Assembly: GCF_040807025.1 (NCBI RefSeq)
Contig: NC_090967.1
Span: 5,144,001-5,208,000, forward strand
Reading direction: 5' to 3'
Source: Struthio camelus
Taxonomy: Eukaryota; Chordata; Aves; Struthioniformes; Struthionidae
DNA length: 64,000 bases
This document shows, piece by piece, positions 31,701-44,735 of the stretch. The notes beneath the pieces are model-generated. The model was not told where the DNA came from. It saw only the letters and a list, made by a program, of their open reading frames with translations, and made no database searches. A program made the position numbers and the translations under genes. Positions within the stretch are counted from its first letter, which is position 1. Each line of letters starts with the position of its first letter.

Positions 31701-33948
31701 AACATTGTATTCATTGTTGTCTATATGTTGCCCTGTTTCTTCCAGGGTATTTCTCAGTGGAACTATTTAACGTTTCCCAAGCTGTAGTTGCAATATGTTT
31801 CCCTATTCTGATGAAAAGATGAGTCTGTGTTAAGAATTCTTGTTTGTTGACTGTCTGGTCAGGGTTTGTTAGATGCAGAGCAGGAAAACTGAATTTATTC
31901 TTAGTAAAAGGAAGGAAAAGCATGCAAAAGGCTAGCATTTAGGAATGTCCCTTTTTGATGAAAGCCAGTGAGGCAAAAGAGATAGGATTGTCTTTTCTGG
32001 CTTCAATTGTTAATTAGTCAAGGTAAAGAATGTACTTCTGTGCACTGCAGGTATTACAAGTCTCACAAGATACCTATGCAAAAAAATAAAATATAAGGAA
32101 CAAAGGAGCCAATTAAAATGTATGCAGAATGTAAAACAGAAGAACAAAAACCAGTGAGAATAGATACCGAGAGGAATCAGATTCAGTTCCTGATTTTTGC
32201 AAATTGTTCTGCTTGAGTAGATCCCCAATTCCTATGAATCACTCTAGGAGGGGTAGATCCTGCACCATTGGTTATATTTATAGCTGTTCCTGCAATTATC
32301 CAACTAACACGAACCTGCTTTTGTTCAGCTTGCCGCAAGTTTTGGAATTAAATTTATGGAGACCAGTGCAAAAGCAAATATAAACATAGAGAATGTAAGT
32401 ATGCAACCCTTCCCTTCTACTTACTGTCTTAGTACAAAAAGAAGCAATAAGAGCACTTACCCGTGCTGACTGGATGCAAAACTCAATTGTTAGATATTTC
32501 AGATGGGTTGTTAAATACATATCTTTGCCTCCTGTGAATGCATGGTCTAACCAATGTTATTCTAAATGACTGAAATTGAACTTGGTGCGTAAAGTGTAAT
32601 GCAGAGGCATTACAGCAAACTGCTTTAGAATAGCATGCTGAAAAGATTGGTTTATGTCTCTGCATGTATTCGATAGTGCCACTTAGAAAGGGCATCATTT
32701 TGCCACTATATAAAACCTGGATGTGCCCACATCGTGGGTACTGTGTCCTATTACAGTTTTCAGCCTCAAAAAGGCAGTAGTGGATTTAGAAAAGGTTCAA
32801 AGACAGAGGAAGGAGCATTAAAACCTCGAGAAAGGAATACTGAGAATCTGACGTTCTTCACGAGTTTCGTATGTGCAGAAGCACAGGAAGGCAGCTTATT
32901 ACTAAACAAAAACGTTGGGATATGTTTTCTTCGTCTTGTAACTTTTAACTGTTGTACTTACTATAGGCATTTTTCACTCTTGCAAGAGATATCAAAGCAA
33001 AAATGGACAAGAAATTGGTGAGTAACTTTTTACTTAGTCTAGGCTGTCTTTAAGTAGAAACCAACAACCAAAAGCCCAATACTAAGTACTCTATCGTGTT
33101 GAATCAAAAATATTTTGTCGTCTCTTTCATGGGGGGTGCACTGAAGGTTATAGAAATTTATTTTTAGTGTTCTCGAACTAGTCTGACCTTGGGATATAAA
33201 CAGTTGTCTCTACATTCAGAAACTAGCTGCAATGGTTGAGGTTCTCTAAATAAAATTATCTTTTATTTGTTTTATTGAAAGCCAAGTGAATCGTAGAGCA
33301 GAGCAGTTTAATGATATTTCTTGCTCTTGCAGTCCAAAAAACTGAATCACTTAAATTAGCAACATGGGAGGCCCACTTCCTACTTCACTTAGTCTTCAGG
33401 CTGTTATGTTTAACTCAAGGCAGAGAACTAATTAGTTTTTTTGACATAACAAAATCATCTCTCAGGGTGCATTCATAAAAGTCATCTTTCGTACAACAAA
33501 CGAACATGCATCGGTTTCGGTCTGTGGGTCTTGTTGATGCTTCCAAAGTATTTCAGTAAAAGCCAAACACGTCTTGTATTTTTAAAATTTGGTTGCCTTT
33601 GAGTTTAGAGAAATAAGAAGTGTAGTCCATGTTAGTCGGACCCAAAAGTAGCAGATGCAATTCTTTTGACCTCTGGTAGTGGCTGATAGTAAGGCTCACT
33701 TAAATGAATGAAAACTCCCGCTCGTTTTAGTAATAGTTTTTGTATAATCACAGGCTTGATTCAACCAAATGGATAAAGAATAGATGCTAGATCTTGCAGT
33801 GATGCTAAGAGCTGTTTAGTATAAATAAGTAACTTAAAATTCTTTGAATCTTCAGGAAGGCAATAGCCCGCAAGGCAGCAACCAGGGAGTCAAAATCACA
33901 CCAGACCAGCAAAAGAAAAGCAGCTTTTTCCGATGTGTTCTTCTGTGA
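28702..33948 (+). CDS. RAB8A: RAB8A small GTPase, 207 aa
   Basis: RAB8A drives vesicle traffic from the trans-Golgi and recycling endosomes to the plasma membrane and cilium. Coding exons: 28702-28825, 29312-29372, 29631-29691, 30102-30179, 30651-30740, 32329-32394, 32967-33017, 33856-33948. They join in frame to 207 residues, the family length. Visible motifs are the P-loop GDSGVGKT (15-22), switch I Thr40, DTAGQE (63-68), NKCD (121-124), ETSAK (149-153) and the C-terminal prenylation box CVLL. Thr72, the LRRK2 site, and Ser111, the site linked to PINK1 signalling, are both present. The C-terminal variable part [20 protein letters not shown] separates it from RAB8B. Residue 24 is Ala where mammals have Val, and the segment around 134-143 (REQGEKLAAS) is unlike the mammalian one. 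Both look like lineage changes, not damage. Confidence 0.97.
28834..28858 (+). repeat. GGGGCC short repeat in RAB8A intron 1
   Basis: About four units of GGGGCC lie within 10 bases of the exon 1 splice donor at 28826. The array can form G-quadruplex in the transcript. Confidence 0.8.
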
Positions 33949-36900
33949 GGGACACAGCCTTAATCTGAGCATCTGCTCAACTGAACTGGACTGTGCCTGT
34001 TCTGAGTGAGATTTCCTCTGTCTGTGGACTTAACATTTTCAACATACCGTGTCACTCTGTGACCATCTGAATAAGAAATTGTTTATTTTAGTAATTGTCT
34101 GACTCTTCAATTTTGGAGATGAAACAAGTTTATTTTTGTCAGATTGTCACTGGGCATATGTCTAGCAGAGGGAATACAGATCAAGTGTGACCTGTAATAG
34201 CACCTTTGCTGACAGGCTTCAATCTTTTGTTCATATCTGTAATGTATCCAAATTAGGAAAAATTAAGTTATGATCAAAATAAGAAATTGAAATGCCAATA
34301 TTAATAAAGAACTGGTATGTGTACATGCTACATGTGCATATCCATGTCTACAGATGCATGTAGAACAATCGCATCAAAACATCAAACAAATGCACTTACG
34401 CAAGCAGTACAGGCCTATACCTTTTCAGAAGGTAGGAGGAAGCTTTCTACATCCCCCCCTTTTTGCTACTGCAGAGAGAATCCTTTATCTGCCTGTTACT
34501 TGTTCAGTTGCATTATTCTAGACAATCCACAAGTACAATTGGAGTTTAAAAAAAAAAAAAAAGAAAAGAAATGAAATCCTCCTTAAAGAAATCTCTATTT
34601 TTTTAAAAAAAACCAAAGTGTGCTGTAAATATAACAGATCCATATAATCAGGAATTACTTTCTTCATGTTAGAGGTGACCATGCTTAATTAAATAATCTA
34701 CACATTTAGACATGTTTAACAGGAGATATGTACAATCTAGTCCCCTGCAGGTGATCTCTAGTCTGTTTTTAGAGAAATAGATCATGGTTCAGATACGGAC
34801 ATTTCCTCAAAATTCATAGCATTAGTGGACAGCTATTCCTTCTCCAGTTGAGAATGACTCCAGATCTGTCATGATGTAGTGATTAGTTATAACTTGTGAG
34901 AAGAAAATGTATTGCACTGCTTCCAGTTGTGTGTTCTCATGCACACTTGCTCACATATGCAAATCAATGTTGCACATATGAACACTTTCTGAAAACAAAC
35001 TTTTTTAAACTGAGATTTGCCTTGCTGCCGTGCATTGATCAATTCAGATTTAAAGCAGCAACAAACCTCTTAGTGTGCATCAATGCAAATGATGTTTAGT
35101 CCTCAGTGAAAATATTCTGTGTATTTATTCTTCTAAACACAGTCTATTACATTCCAATGTATGAAATGTAACAGCCTAGTAAAGCTCCTAGGTAGCTAGT
35201 TGCTCTCAGTTCAGAGGCTGTAAGCCTGACTCTAATTAGATTGATAAAAAGGAGCCAGTAAGAGCAATCTACTTAGAAGTCTGCTGTCAAGTAATTGGAA
35301 TCATGGTATATTTAATCCAAATGAACATATCAGCTGTGTCCTGCAACTCACTGGAATTGTTAACATGCTTTGTTTACATTGACAACTGCACTTAAGGGTA
35401 AAATTAAAGCTCATTTTAAAGCTAATGAATTTACTCACCAGTTTTGTTTTCTTCAAGTTTGTGGTATTATTTCTAGCCTCGTAGTAGCACCCACAGGTGC
35501 TACTGTAGTTAAAGATCTATCAGATTCATAAATAATCTTTGTAAATCTGCAGAGTGCAATTGGGCTGAACAGGAATATTGCCTGTTGTTCTAAAATCAGA
35601 TACAAAAAGGAAATTTCACTGTGTAACTTACTGGTTTATAAAAATGCATTTTATATGCCACCAACTTTTTTTAATAGCTAGGAGATTACAGTGAGCTCTG
35701 TTTGTGTTTAAAATCATATATAAAACTTTCCAAAACCTCACAATGGTTTGTATTTTTTTTTTCTTAGTGAAAATGAACCACAGTGAATTACACATAGATG
35801 TATTTGTAGGATAAAACAGTCATGTTAAGCTTCTGAGGAGCCTTCTAGTTAGTATGTGCTTAAAAGTATAGTAAATACAAAGCTATAAATTGGACAAGCA
35901 ATACTACTACTTTGAGATAAGGATGCTTTTTAAAAGACTTTGCGTATGCTTCAAACAATTGTTAGGGTTGAATTGGGGAGGTAATTAGGGCATGGTCTGA
36001 AAGCTGTTTTCCTACACAGAATGGATATGTTTGATGATTTGTTTCTGGCTTAGGAGTAAATGTGAACTATCTCACGTCCATCCTTCATTTACCTTAATGT
36101 AGCCAGAGGTTGCAGTCAGTCCAGTTCTTCCAAAGGGACTGGAAAATAAGTGGTTAGTCTTAAGTTGGCTGCCCACCATGATACTGGCTGTTGTCTACTG
36201 ACAGCATCTAAATCAATAATATGTCTAGAGGGAGAGAGAGAAAGACTATATTAATTCACAAGTGGGAAAAATTTGAAGGATGGAATTATGGTTTTTCACT
36301 CTCCATTTTCTAAATTTTAAATTAGTCTTGTGCATTGAAAGAACTGTTTGTGAATACCTTTTGTTTAAAATTACGCTGGTTGTTGCATGTGTTTATATGC
36401 CTAATTTATAGCATGATTTCCTTCTACAAAATGGACAACTACATTATTGCCCTATCTCAGGAAGTTTCATGCAGTTACTGTGACCGCCTATCATCACTGT
36501 ACTTCTATAGGCTATACAGATTTTACATAGACATTAAATCAATGTAAGCAATATGAAAACTCAAATGCAAACATAAGACAGAAAAAGTGAAAGACACTGC
36601 AGTTGCAGGTGTGCTTGGCTCTGTGTCGCTATATACTGATGTCAAATCTTGGATAAGTACTATATGTAGTTGATGTTTCTGTCACATAATTAAGTTATTG
36701 TGGTTTTTCAAGTATGACTGCTATGAAAACTGACCAAAAGAGGTACTGTGTGACTGAATAACAGTAATGTATTTACATATAAACTTTCTCTAACTAAGGG
36801 GGGAAACATCTAAAATGGAATACAGAATCTGTAAAACTGAGTAATTTAAATAGATCTGAAAAGCTAACAGTGTGCTTGCTACACGTTCTTGGTGTCTAAA

Positions 36901-37965
36901 TACCACTAAAATACTAGGTAATCAGTTAACAATTGACACTTGGTTTGTAGAGGAACAAACCTGTTTTTGAGCATGTTCTCAAATTCCCTTATTTAATGAG
37001 CATCACAGAATTCTGTGGTTGACCTTATTTTGAGGCTGGTTGCAATATTCCAGGTTGTCTTCAAACTTCTGGGAGCAGACCTGTCAATACCTTTAACACT
37101 TTGCCCTTTTAACACTTTGGTTGTCTAGTTCCTGTGCTGATAGGCACATCTAATGTTTCATGACATCAGAGCCTTATGCCAGCATCAGACTTTCAGCCTC
37201 AAGTTTATAAATCCTATGGATTATTGTAAGTCTCCTTACTGCTGCTGAAAATTATTTGACCTCTCCTTTCATGTGGGATGCTAATCATCTTGCTGACAAT
37301 TGTTGGGGTTTTATTGTTGTGGTGGTGGCTGTGTCTTTGGCTGATGCTCGTGTTCAAAAGCTGCCGTGATTTCTTGTTCTCTTGGACGTGAAATGGCTGT
37401 TGGGTTGGATGCTGGAGAGGAAACGGACAGATGGCTGCTTAGGAGATAGCCTCCGTTTGTACTGGAAGTCCATAGAGGATGGAAAAGAATGATGACTAAC
37501 TTAGGTCTTCATTTATAGATGTAATAAATATCTGTTCAATTGAACATTGATGGTAATGTGCAGTCTGATTATTTCAGGCTGCCTTATTCTTTGCCCCATT
37601 TCTGTCACTCGTGGTTGGAGATTTTGTTTCTGTACTTAATACAATAGTTTAGCAGGCTAGTCTCTCTAGCCTTTCTGCAGGAATCATCCGCTCTAAGTTG
37701 AGCGTAAGTTGGGAGTTATCAAGATTTTGTTTCAAAAGGAAATTAATGCATCCCAGTATTTTAAAAAGCAACTGTAAACTGTGTTTTTAGAATCATCACT
37801 TTTTGGCTGCCACCTCTTCCACATTACAACTGCTTTCTTAAACACTTCTCATTGATTTTCATGTTTGTATTAAAAGTAAAACTGTTGTTTTTTACAGTAT
37901 GTATGTTTTTACTCTTGTACAGGACCCTGAGCACTGCATAAATAAACTTCTTATGAAAAGAGAAT
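33949..37965 (+). other. RAB8A: RAB8A 3' UTR (long)
   Basis: No coding exon is found in this 4 kb. It carries an early AATAAA (34303-34308) and a late one (37941-37946), so both short and long 3' UTR forms are plausible. An A15 run lies at about 34548-34562. The sequence is AT-rich throughout, typical of a vertebrate 3' UTR. The exact end is inferred. Confidence 0.55.
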
Positions 37966-39210
37966 TTTAAAAGAAAACTTTTTTTAGTTTGTCAGTTCTG
38001 TTCATCATTCATGCATATAAATTCTTGTGTTGAAAATAAGGTGTCCCTACAAATGGAAAGAGAGGGACAGAAACCTGAGGTAGGCTCTTCTTTTGTCCTT
38101 AAGTGTGTTGACTTTCCCAGCTATCTAGGAAAAAGAAAAATCTTCTGAATAATAAGGAGGTTTAATTTTCTGTCTGTTCTAAGAAAATTTTAGCAATGAG
38201 GCAAGAATTTTTTTGAGTTCTTCCGGTGTTAATAGGTCTTTCCCTTTAAGTACGCACTTTTTTTTTTTTTTCTTTTTTTAGGGGAGGGCTGTTTTGGGAG
38301 CATCACCCAATTTGTGTATCAGAGAGCTGAGGTACGGCTGTGAATTTTTTTCATTTAAGTGATTTTTCCTGTTAACTTATAGCAGCTTTTTTACATACTT
38401 GACATAGAAAAGGGAATCACTTGACTGGCTGAAATAGATGCAGGTCTTCCCTACATCCTTCCCAGAGCCTGTAATATGTTTCTGTGATACACCAGTGGCA
38501 TACTTTTGCAAATTGATTCACCGGGCATTTGTTGAGATAGATCATCTGAGTTGCTGGTTACACAACTTCTATTAACTGTAATGGTTTTAAAACTATTTTC
38601 AAGGTAGGCAGGATTCTCAGGAATTCAAAATTTGAGCTGAGCATGTGCTCAGTGCATGTTTTTTTTTACGATAACCAAGTTCTGTGGATAGCAATGTGTT
38701 TTTCGTCAACTACAGATAGAATCTTCTCTTAGGGAAAAAAGAGTAGGACAGCAAGGAATGAGCTGTGATTCCTAGATGTAGTTTTAGTCAAAACTACATC
38801 TGGGGAAGGGGGGGGAGGTGTTTGTTTTTTAACTAGATAAGGTGTTTTCTTAGGAACAATTTTAGAAGGTATACTTTGATACAAGTTCCTTTAGTACCTG
38901 GTAATATCTGAGCTTTAAAAAATATTCTCCATGTCACTGCTGAGGTCAGGTGCGTTCTCACTGGAGGAGTGGAAGGGAATAGACAATTTTATGGAAAAAT
39001 ACGCATTTTGTTAAATTACAGGGAAATCTTGAAGAAGAGTATGACGAATTGTTCCTTTTAAAGCAGTAAACAAGAGACAGTTTTCTGACCAGTTCACCAA
39101 AAATTGTCCTCTTTGGTCCTCTCGTGTTCTTCTGTCATGGACAGTAACCTCAGGTGAAACAAGTTTGTTGCAGACTCGAGAAGCACTTCCATCTCTGTAT
39201 TTCACTAGTC
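37966..39210. other. Gap between RAB8A and CIB3 3' ends
   Basis: The two genes converge here. The stretch includes a T-rich run near 38255-38280 and a minus-strand ATTAAA (plus TTTAAT, 38161-38166) that may end CIB3 transcripts. No HSH2D exon, which separates these genes in human, is visible. Confidence 0.5.
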
Positions 39211-42200
39211 TCAGATTCGAATGTGAAATGTACTTGAAAGAAAAAAGTAGTAATGATCATTTATGTGTCACTCTATTTGAAAGGGTTCACTAAAATTAAT
39301 CCTAGGACACTATTATAAATTGAAGAGTTCATTTTGCAAACCATTCGCAAAGAAAAGGCACATTGAATAAATGCCAGATTTGGGATGCTTCATTGTGTAA
39401 GATATACTTCAGAAGCCACATTCAGACAATGTTAGACATCAAGTAGCTAATCTCATGTAGTTATCAATACATTAAACACACCCTTTGGAGACTTCTGATA
39501 GAAACTAAGGAGCAGTTTCATGATATCAAATGAGATATTACCTGAGAAAATCAGGAGCTCTTATTATCATATGCTGAAAGTCTTCCAGAGAAAGTTTGCC
39601 ATCATTGTCCAGATCTGCTTCATCAATGACCTTGTCACATGCAAGTCTAACTTCTTCTGGGGTAAGTTCGTTTCGGGTTAATTTGTTAACTGTTTTTTCC
39701 AGATCTGATTTGCATATGTAATCATCATTGTTAAAATCTGTCAAAGGAAAAAAAAAATGACTTCAAAGCGGCAAAAGGCAGTATTTTACACAGTCGGTTG
39801 CCAAGGGAAAATGGGAAGGGTTTGGTTAGCAGCCCACAATGTGTTTATAAAAGTAGGGCTTTCAAATCAGAGATAGAGAGTCTTGCAGTTATCTGTATTT
39901 GCTCGTATAAACATTCAATAACAAAATAATAAGCCATGAGCCCAGGATTTTTATCATACATGAGGGTAACAACTGTAAATAGCTTAATAGCTAAACATAG
40001 TCTAGCCATAATGAAATTATCCTAGCAAATCAGTACTACTAAACAAAATGCAAGGAGTAGCATGAAGTTAAAGGAAGAGCATAGGCTGTTCGGTATGGGG
40101 GGAGTTCACTTTCTTAATATCTTTGCTGAATCATTTACAGCTTAAATCACAGGGTGTGTTTTTTTTTCTGTGTATGTCATTAATATGTTGTTGGGCTTTG
40201 GCTGATCACTAAGGAAGAAACTGAAAATGGTATTGTCAAGACCAAATTAATCTTTAAAATTGCCCTTGGGGAAAACTGCTAAAAGTGTTTATTTCCCAAA
40301 GAAACCTACAGATTTATAGGCAGCCAAATCCCTTGTGGCTGCACTTTTCCAAGCAGTCTCTAGCACGAAGAAATATTTCTTAAATGTTTATCAGGTCTTG
40401 AAAATTGCAAAAAATTTCAGGTTGTAAATTCTCTAGTAAATCCTAAGCGCTAATCAATGTAACTTCCAATCCCAATTAAATAAGAGTAGAGGCAAAAGGA
40501 TACAAAGGACCAGAAGTTTCTAGGACAGCAGGCATTCAAAGGCAACAAATAGAAAGATTGTATTAAGAATGTACCTATCTAGAGACCATTACGGTGGCAA
40601 AATGGATATTTTGCATTCTTACATGCAGCTGCAAGATTTCCCCGAACTTCACGTTTTATGCCTGTCTCACTCACCATAAATTTTAAAGGCATAATATGCC
40701 TTTAAGTCTCTGGGCGCCATTTCACTCAGCGCTGAAAACATGTCCAAAAAATCATCCAAAGTCATATTGCCTTCTCCATCCTCTGAGAAAACCTCTGCTA
40801 TCCGCTGGCGGAATGGATTGTCCTGGGAAACAGAACACAGGCGCAAGGGAAGGTCATCTTTTACTAGTATTTATTTCAGTGCAGATAAGGCACAACTGGA
40901 CCAAGATTACTTTTGTTGTAACCCCCTTTTGGCAGTCAAATACTCCCTTTGCTGCTATTATTTTCTTGTCTAATGTATCAGAGGTAGAAACAGCTGCTTC
41001 AACTGTTGTACAATTTCAGTGTTTTTTTTCCGAAGAAATCACTAGAAGCTTCCAGAAAGTCTTTGACATTAGTTGCCAAAATTTTATTGTATTTCAACCT
41101 CCCAGCAATTAGTACTGGATCAATTATTTAAAAAGGTATATTCAACGGAAAAGTATCACTCAAATCTAGTTTTGTTCTTTGCACTGTACCTTCAGCTCTG
41201 GCATGCTGCCAATGAGCTCATAGGGAAGTGTCACGTCTGGTTTATCTGTGTAGTCGAGTGGAACTAGCTGTGGGGCTAGATCTCGGTATCTGTAAAACAG
41301 TCTGAAATAGAAAGAAAGGCTTGTTTAGGGAGCAAGTGATTTAGAGCTCTAAGAAATATGTGTTTGCCTTTTTCATATCATCCTTTATAGTTCGCATCCT
41401 TTACTAGATGGATGATATTAGTCACTAAATAACATTTAGTATGCTCTGTAGCTGATGGTCGTAGAAACAGTATTTAAAGGAACAAAATAGTGTAACTGGT
41501 TTTAAAAACAAACAAACAGAAACACAAATCCTTCACACTTGCAGAACAAGTCAGTGGAACTGCTTATAACAGGTATACAGGTCAGGCAGCCAAGCCACCA
41601 GACACAGAGTATCTGAAAATGGAAGAGGAGAGGGATTGGGTCCCCCCCACCCCACCACAACCACCACCAAAGTTTCAGATTTACTTCAATAGTGCAGACA
41701 ATGCTATAGAGGCATGTAGTGTATTTATGATTTATGAATTTATGATAACAAGGCACAAGACCTTCAACCTGAAGGTCCACCTAATCAGTTTTCAAATACA
41801 TAAAAAGTTGTTGTCAGGCAAGAGGGATCTGTTTTCCAAGTCAATGATGAATGTGATTAGAAATAATAGGTTTACACTGCAGCATGAAAGATTTGGTGTG
41901 AACATAAGAAAAAAAAAATCTGGATGCCTAAAGCCAGAGAGATTGAGCTCTTGAATCTGCGACCAACCCTAGGATACTTTCACCCACCCCAAGTATTTTT
42001 CTGTGTTTTTTTTTTTTTTTTTTTTGTAGAACTAGGTTCAGGAGACAGAAAGTATGCACATAATCATTTGAATGAGTTTTTTACTTTTTCACCACGCTAT
42101 TTTCTTCAGTTCTTGTACTAGGCTAAGGATCCTGTTCACAGCTGTTGTCAACAAAACAATAGCACAGAATGTTAAAAGGGATCCCTATCAATAATAAATG

Positions 42201-43509
42201 TCTTATTCATGATACAGTTATGGTTCTGGCCTCTATTTACTACACGGAAAGGCAGACAGCTTTACATTTCACATATTACAGAATCATTTGTCATTTTGTA
42301 CTGAGGTTCTAATCAGGGATGCGTTCCATATAAAATTGCCACGTGTGCTCTGTCTTTCAGAGAAATTAGCAAGTAACGTGGAATGATCTCTTGAGAGATG
42401 CAGATACTTTGCCTTTATCTTTCCGTTAATTTGCCCAATGGTTAGCAAAGGCAATGCAACCTTGCTATTATGTGTGTTATTATCTGTGAAAGTACAATTT
42501 ACAACAAGAGGAGAACAAGTTCAAGTTTGCAGTGAAGACTCAATTCCACATCAACAAAGTAGGGAACCTGTCTTTATCACTTCCTTTGGACAGATATTAA
42601 GTGGATTGGTCCATGAGGCCCATGAAGGCTTTGGGAAAAGTGCACCTTACAGTATCAAAGCAGAACAGTTTTCCAGGACTAATTATTTACATCAAGAGAT
42701 GAAAAATCTGAATAAAATTTGATATAGACATTACTGATTTTATAAAATAGGCAAAGTATCCCACACTATAACAGCATACTTTGAAGCATTTGTTATGGAA
42801 CAAAGTGAGGGAACATGAATGTCACTGAAGGCGTACAGTAAAACATAAATTGTTACATTTATTTCACACAGAGAGACTGGTACCTTAATAAAAATTTAGA
42901 GATCTGGCTCAGTTCATGACAAATGATGTACTTTCTGTATATAAAAAAGCAACAGTGAGGGTCACATTGTCCAAAGGTATGTGGAGTTGTTCTGTCCTCT
43001 ATCACATTAATTTTGCATAAATACATTTTTAAAATATTTTAAAAACCACCTCATATGTAGCCTGCCTTTATAGCAATCTCTGTACCTTACACACAAAACG
43101 CACACACAAGACTCACCTCAGAATTTCTTTCCTTGTAAAGAATGTGCAGTCCTGTGAAATAAGAGAAAAGATAATATGCAATGATAGTTTTAAATGCATT
43201 GGCCCAAACTTTTCCACTACAGTGACTTAAACACTCATATTGTAATGCAAGTGGCCAAGCATTAATGTTCTTTTCTTGGCATTATAATAATGATTATTTC
43301 ATAACCCTTCTTCCTCTTGAGGCAAAATTAAACTATGTTACTTAAACCTTTGATGTAACAATACCCACACTTAACAATTTTTGAAAAGATTGTTTTAAAA
43401 ACACATCCTTATTCAATGTGCTGTCTAAATAGCCATTTAGTTTGGCATTGTTTTATACCTGATATGCATCCAGTTGCTCTGGAGTGAAAATGGTTTGCTT
43501 GTTGCCCAT
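39211..43509 (-). CDS. CIB3: CIB3, calcium and integrin-binding family member 3, 187 aa
   Basis: CIB proteins are small EF-hand proteins; CIB2 and CIB3 bind TMC1/2 of the hair-cell mechanotransduction channel. Coding exons in order on the minus strand: 43459-43509, 43117-43151, 41190-41301, 40675-40822, 39542-39737, 39211-39232. They join in frame to 187 residues, [17 protein letters not shown]... to DFLSTFHIRI. Two intact EF loops are seen: D116[11 protein letters not shown]127 and D157[11 protein letters not shown]168. Both have Asp at position 12, typical of this family and linked to Mg2+ binding. Gly2 follows the start Met, so N-myristoylation is possible. LFYRY (30-34), DNPFRQRI and [15 protein letters not shown] match CIB3 and not CIB2. 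The last coding exon holds only seven codons including the stop. It is head to head with FAM32A, 1.2 kb apart. Confidence 0.96.
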
Positions 43510-44399
43510 TTCTGGCTCTGAAGGCTGGTTCTTGTCCCATCATTCTTTCCTCAAAGTTACCTTTATAGGAGGTCTGGATATTCAGACATTAAAAGCTGCA
43601 ACAATGAGGTTCAGGTAGCAGAGGATCAAGTAACCAGCTTCCCTATTGCATGGGCTACAAAGAATCATAATAGGAGCATTTCATCTAATCTTTAGTTTGG
43701 CTACTTAAGGCTCTTACCCAGCATCACTCACCTGTCTCCTGTGTGCACAACAAAGACTCATATTACAGTATTTGGACAAACAACTAATAGCTTCTTGGTC
43801 GTGTCTTTGAAATGGTAAGTAGACCTTGTAGATTGCTTTTTTTTGTTTTTTTTTCATTCTTTCAAATATTTTAAAAGACCTAAAAACTGTTTGGAATGTC
43901 TGTCTTCTCTAAGAATTAGCATTAAATACTAGAAGTAAGTAATAATGAAAGTAACCCCCCCACCCCCGTCCTTTCTTTCTGAATTTTCTCTATAATATTT
44001 ACTGTACACTGCCCACAGACAGCACATGGCAGTTTGTACTGGAGATAGTATCTATAAAGCCCAATCACTCTATTCTGCATTATCTAGTAATATACATTAT
44101 CACTATTTAATGGTTATTAGTGTGGCATGCATACATATAGACATATGTGGTTTTTACACTAAAATACATGTCAATATATGATTTGTCTATAAAAACCGAT
44201 ATGTGATGTTAAAGGTTACATGAAATATGAAACTTAAGGGTCGAGGGAATAACTGACTGCATTTCTATGGCACGTAGCAGGCTGCATAATAATACATGTT
44301 CAGGGGGCAAGGCGTAAAACCTTCCTTCTCGGCCGTTCATCCAGTAAATTGGCAGCTTTAGCAGCAAACGAAGCCCTGACGCCTGGTTTGGAGGATGCA

Positions 44400-44735
44400 T
44401 CTGTGAGGTGGAGACCCCGGAAAGGCAAAACTATCCTCCCGCCTCGGGGGAGGAGAAACGCCGGCCTCTCACTCACCGCCCCGCCTTGAAATCAGTAAAA
44501 ATTATTCAGAATCGGTCCGTTGGGTGTGGAAAATAGGCGGCGGCGGGAGGAGGTTTCCTCAGCGGCGCTTCTGCGCGGCGCCCTCGGGGCGGCTCCTAAC
44601 GGTTTTCTCCTCACAGAAAAAGGGGGAGTCGCTCCTGGCGCCCGGCCTCCCGCGCGGCCGTTGCCGGGGCAACGTTGCGGCGGCCGCCAGGGGGCGCCGC
44701 AGTGCGGGAGCGGCGGCGGCGGCGCTGCGCGGGCC
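44400..44735 (+). promoter_or_regulatory. FAM32A: FAM32A CpG-island promoter
   Basis: CpG density rises sharply from about 44400 and continues through exon 1 and intron 1. There is no TATA box. The 1.2 kb between the CIB3 and FAM32A starts could hold regulatory elements for both genes, though the island clearly lies on the FAM32A side. Confidence 0.65.

Noticed and set aside
37003-37030. CACAGAATTCTGTG as a CR1 terminal repeat
   Set aside because: It is only a 14-base palindrome, and the flanks do not match CR1.
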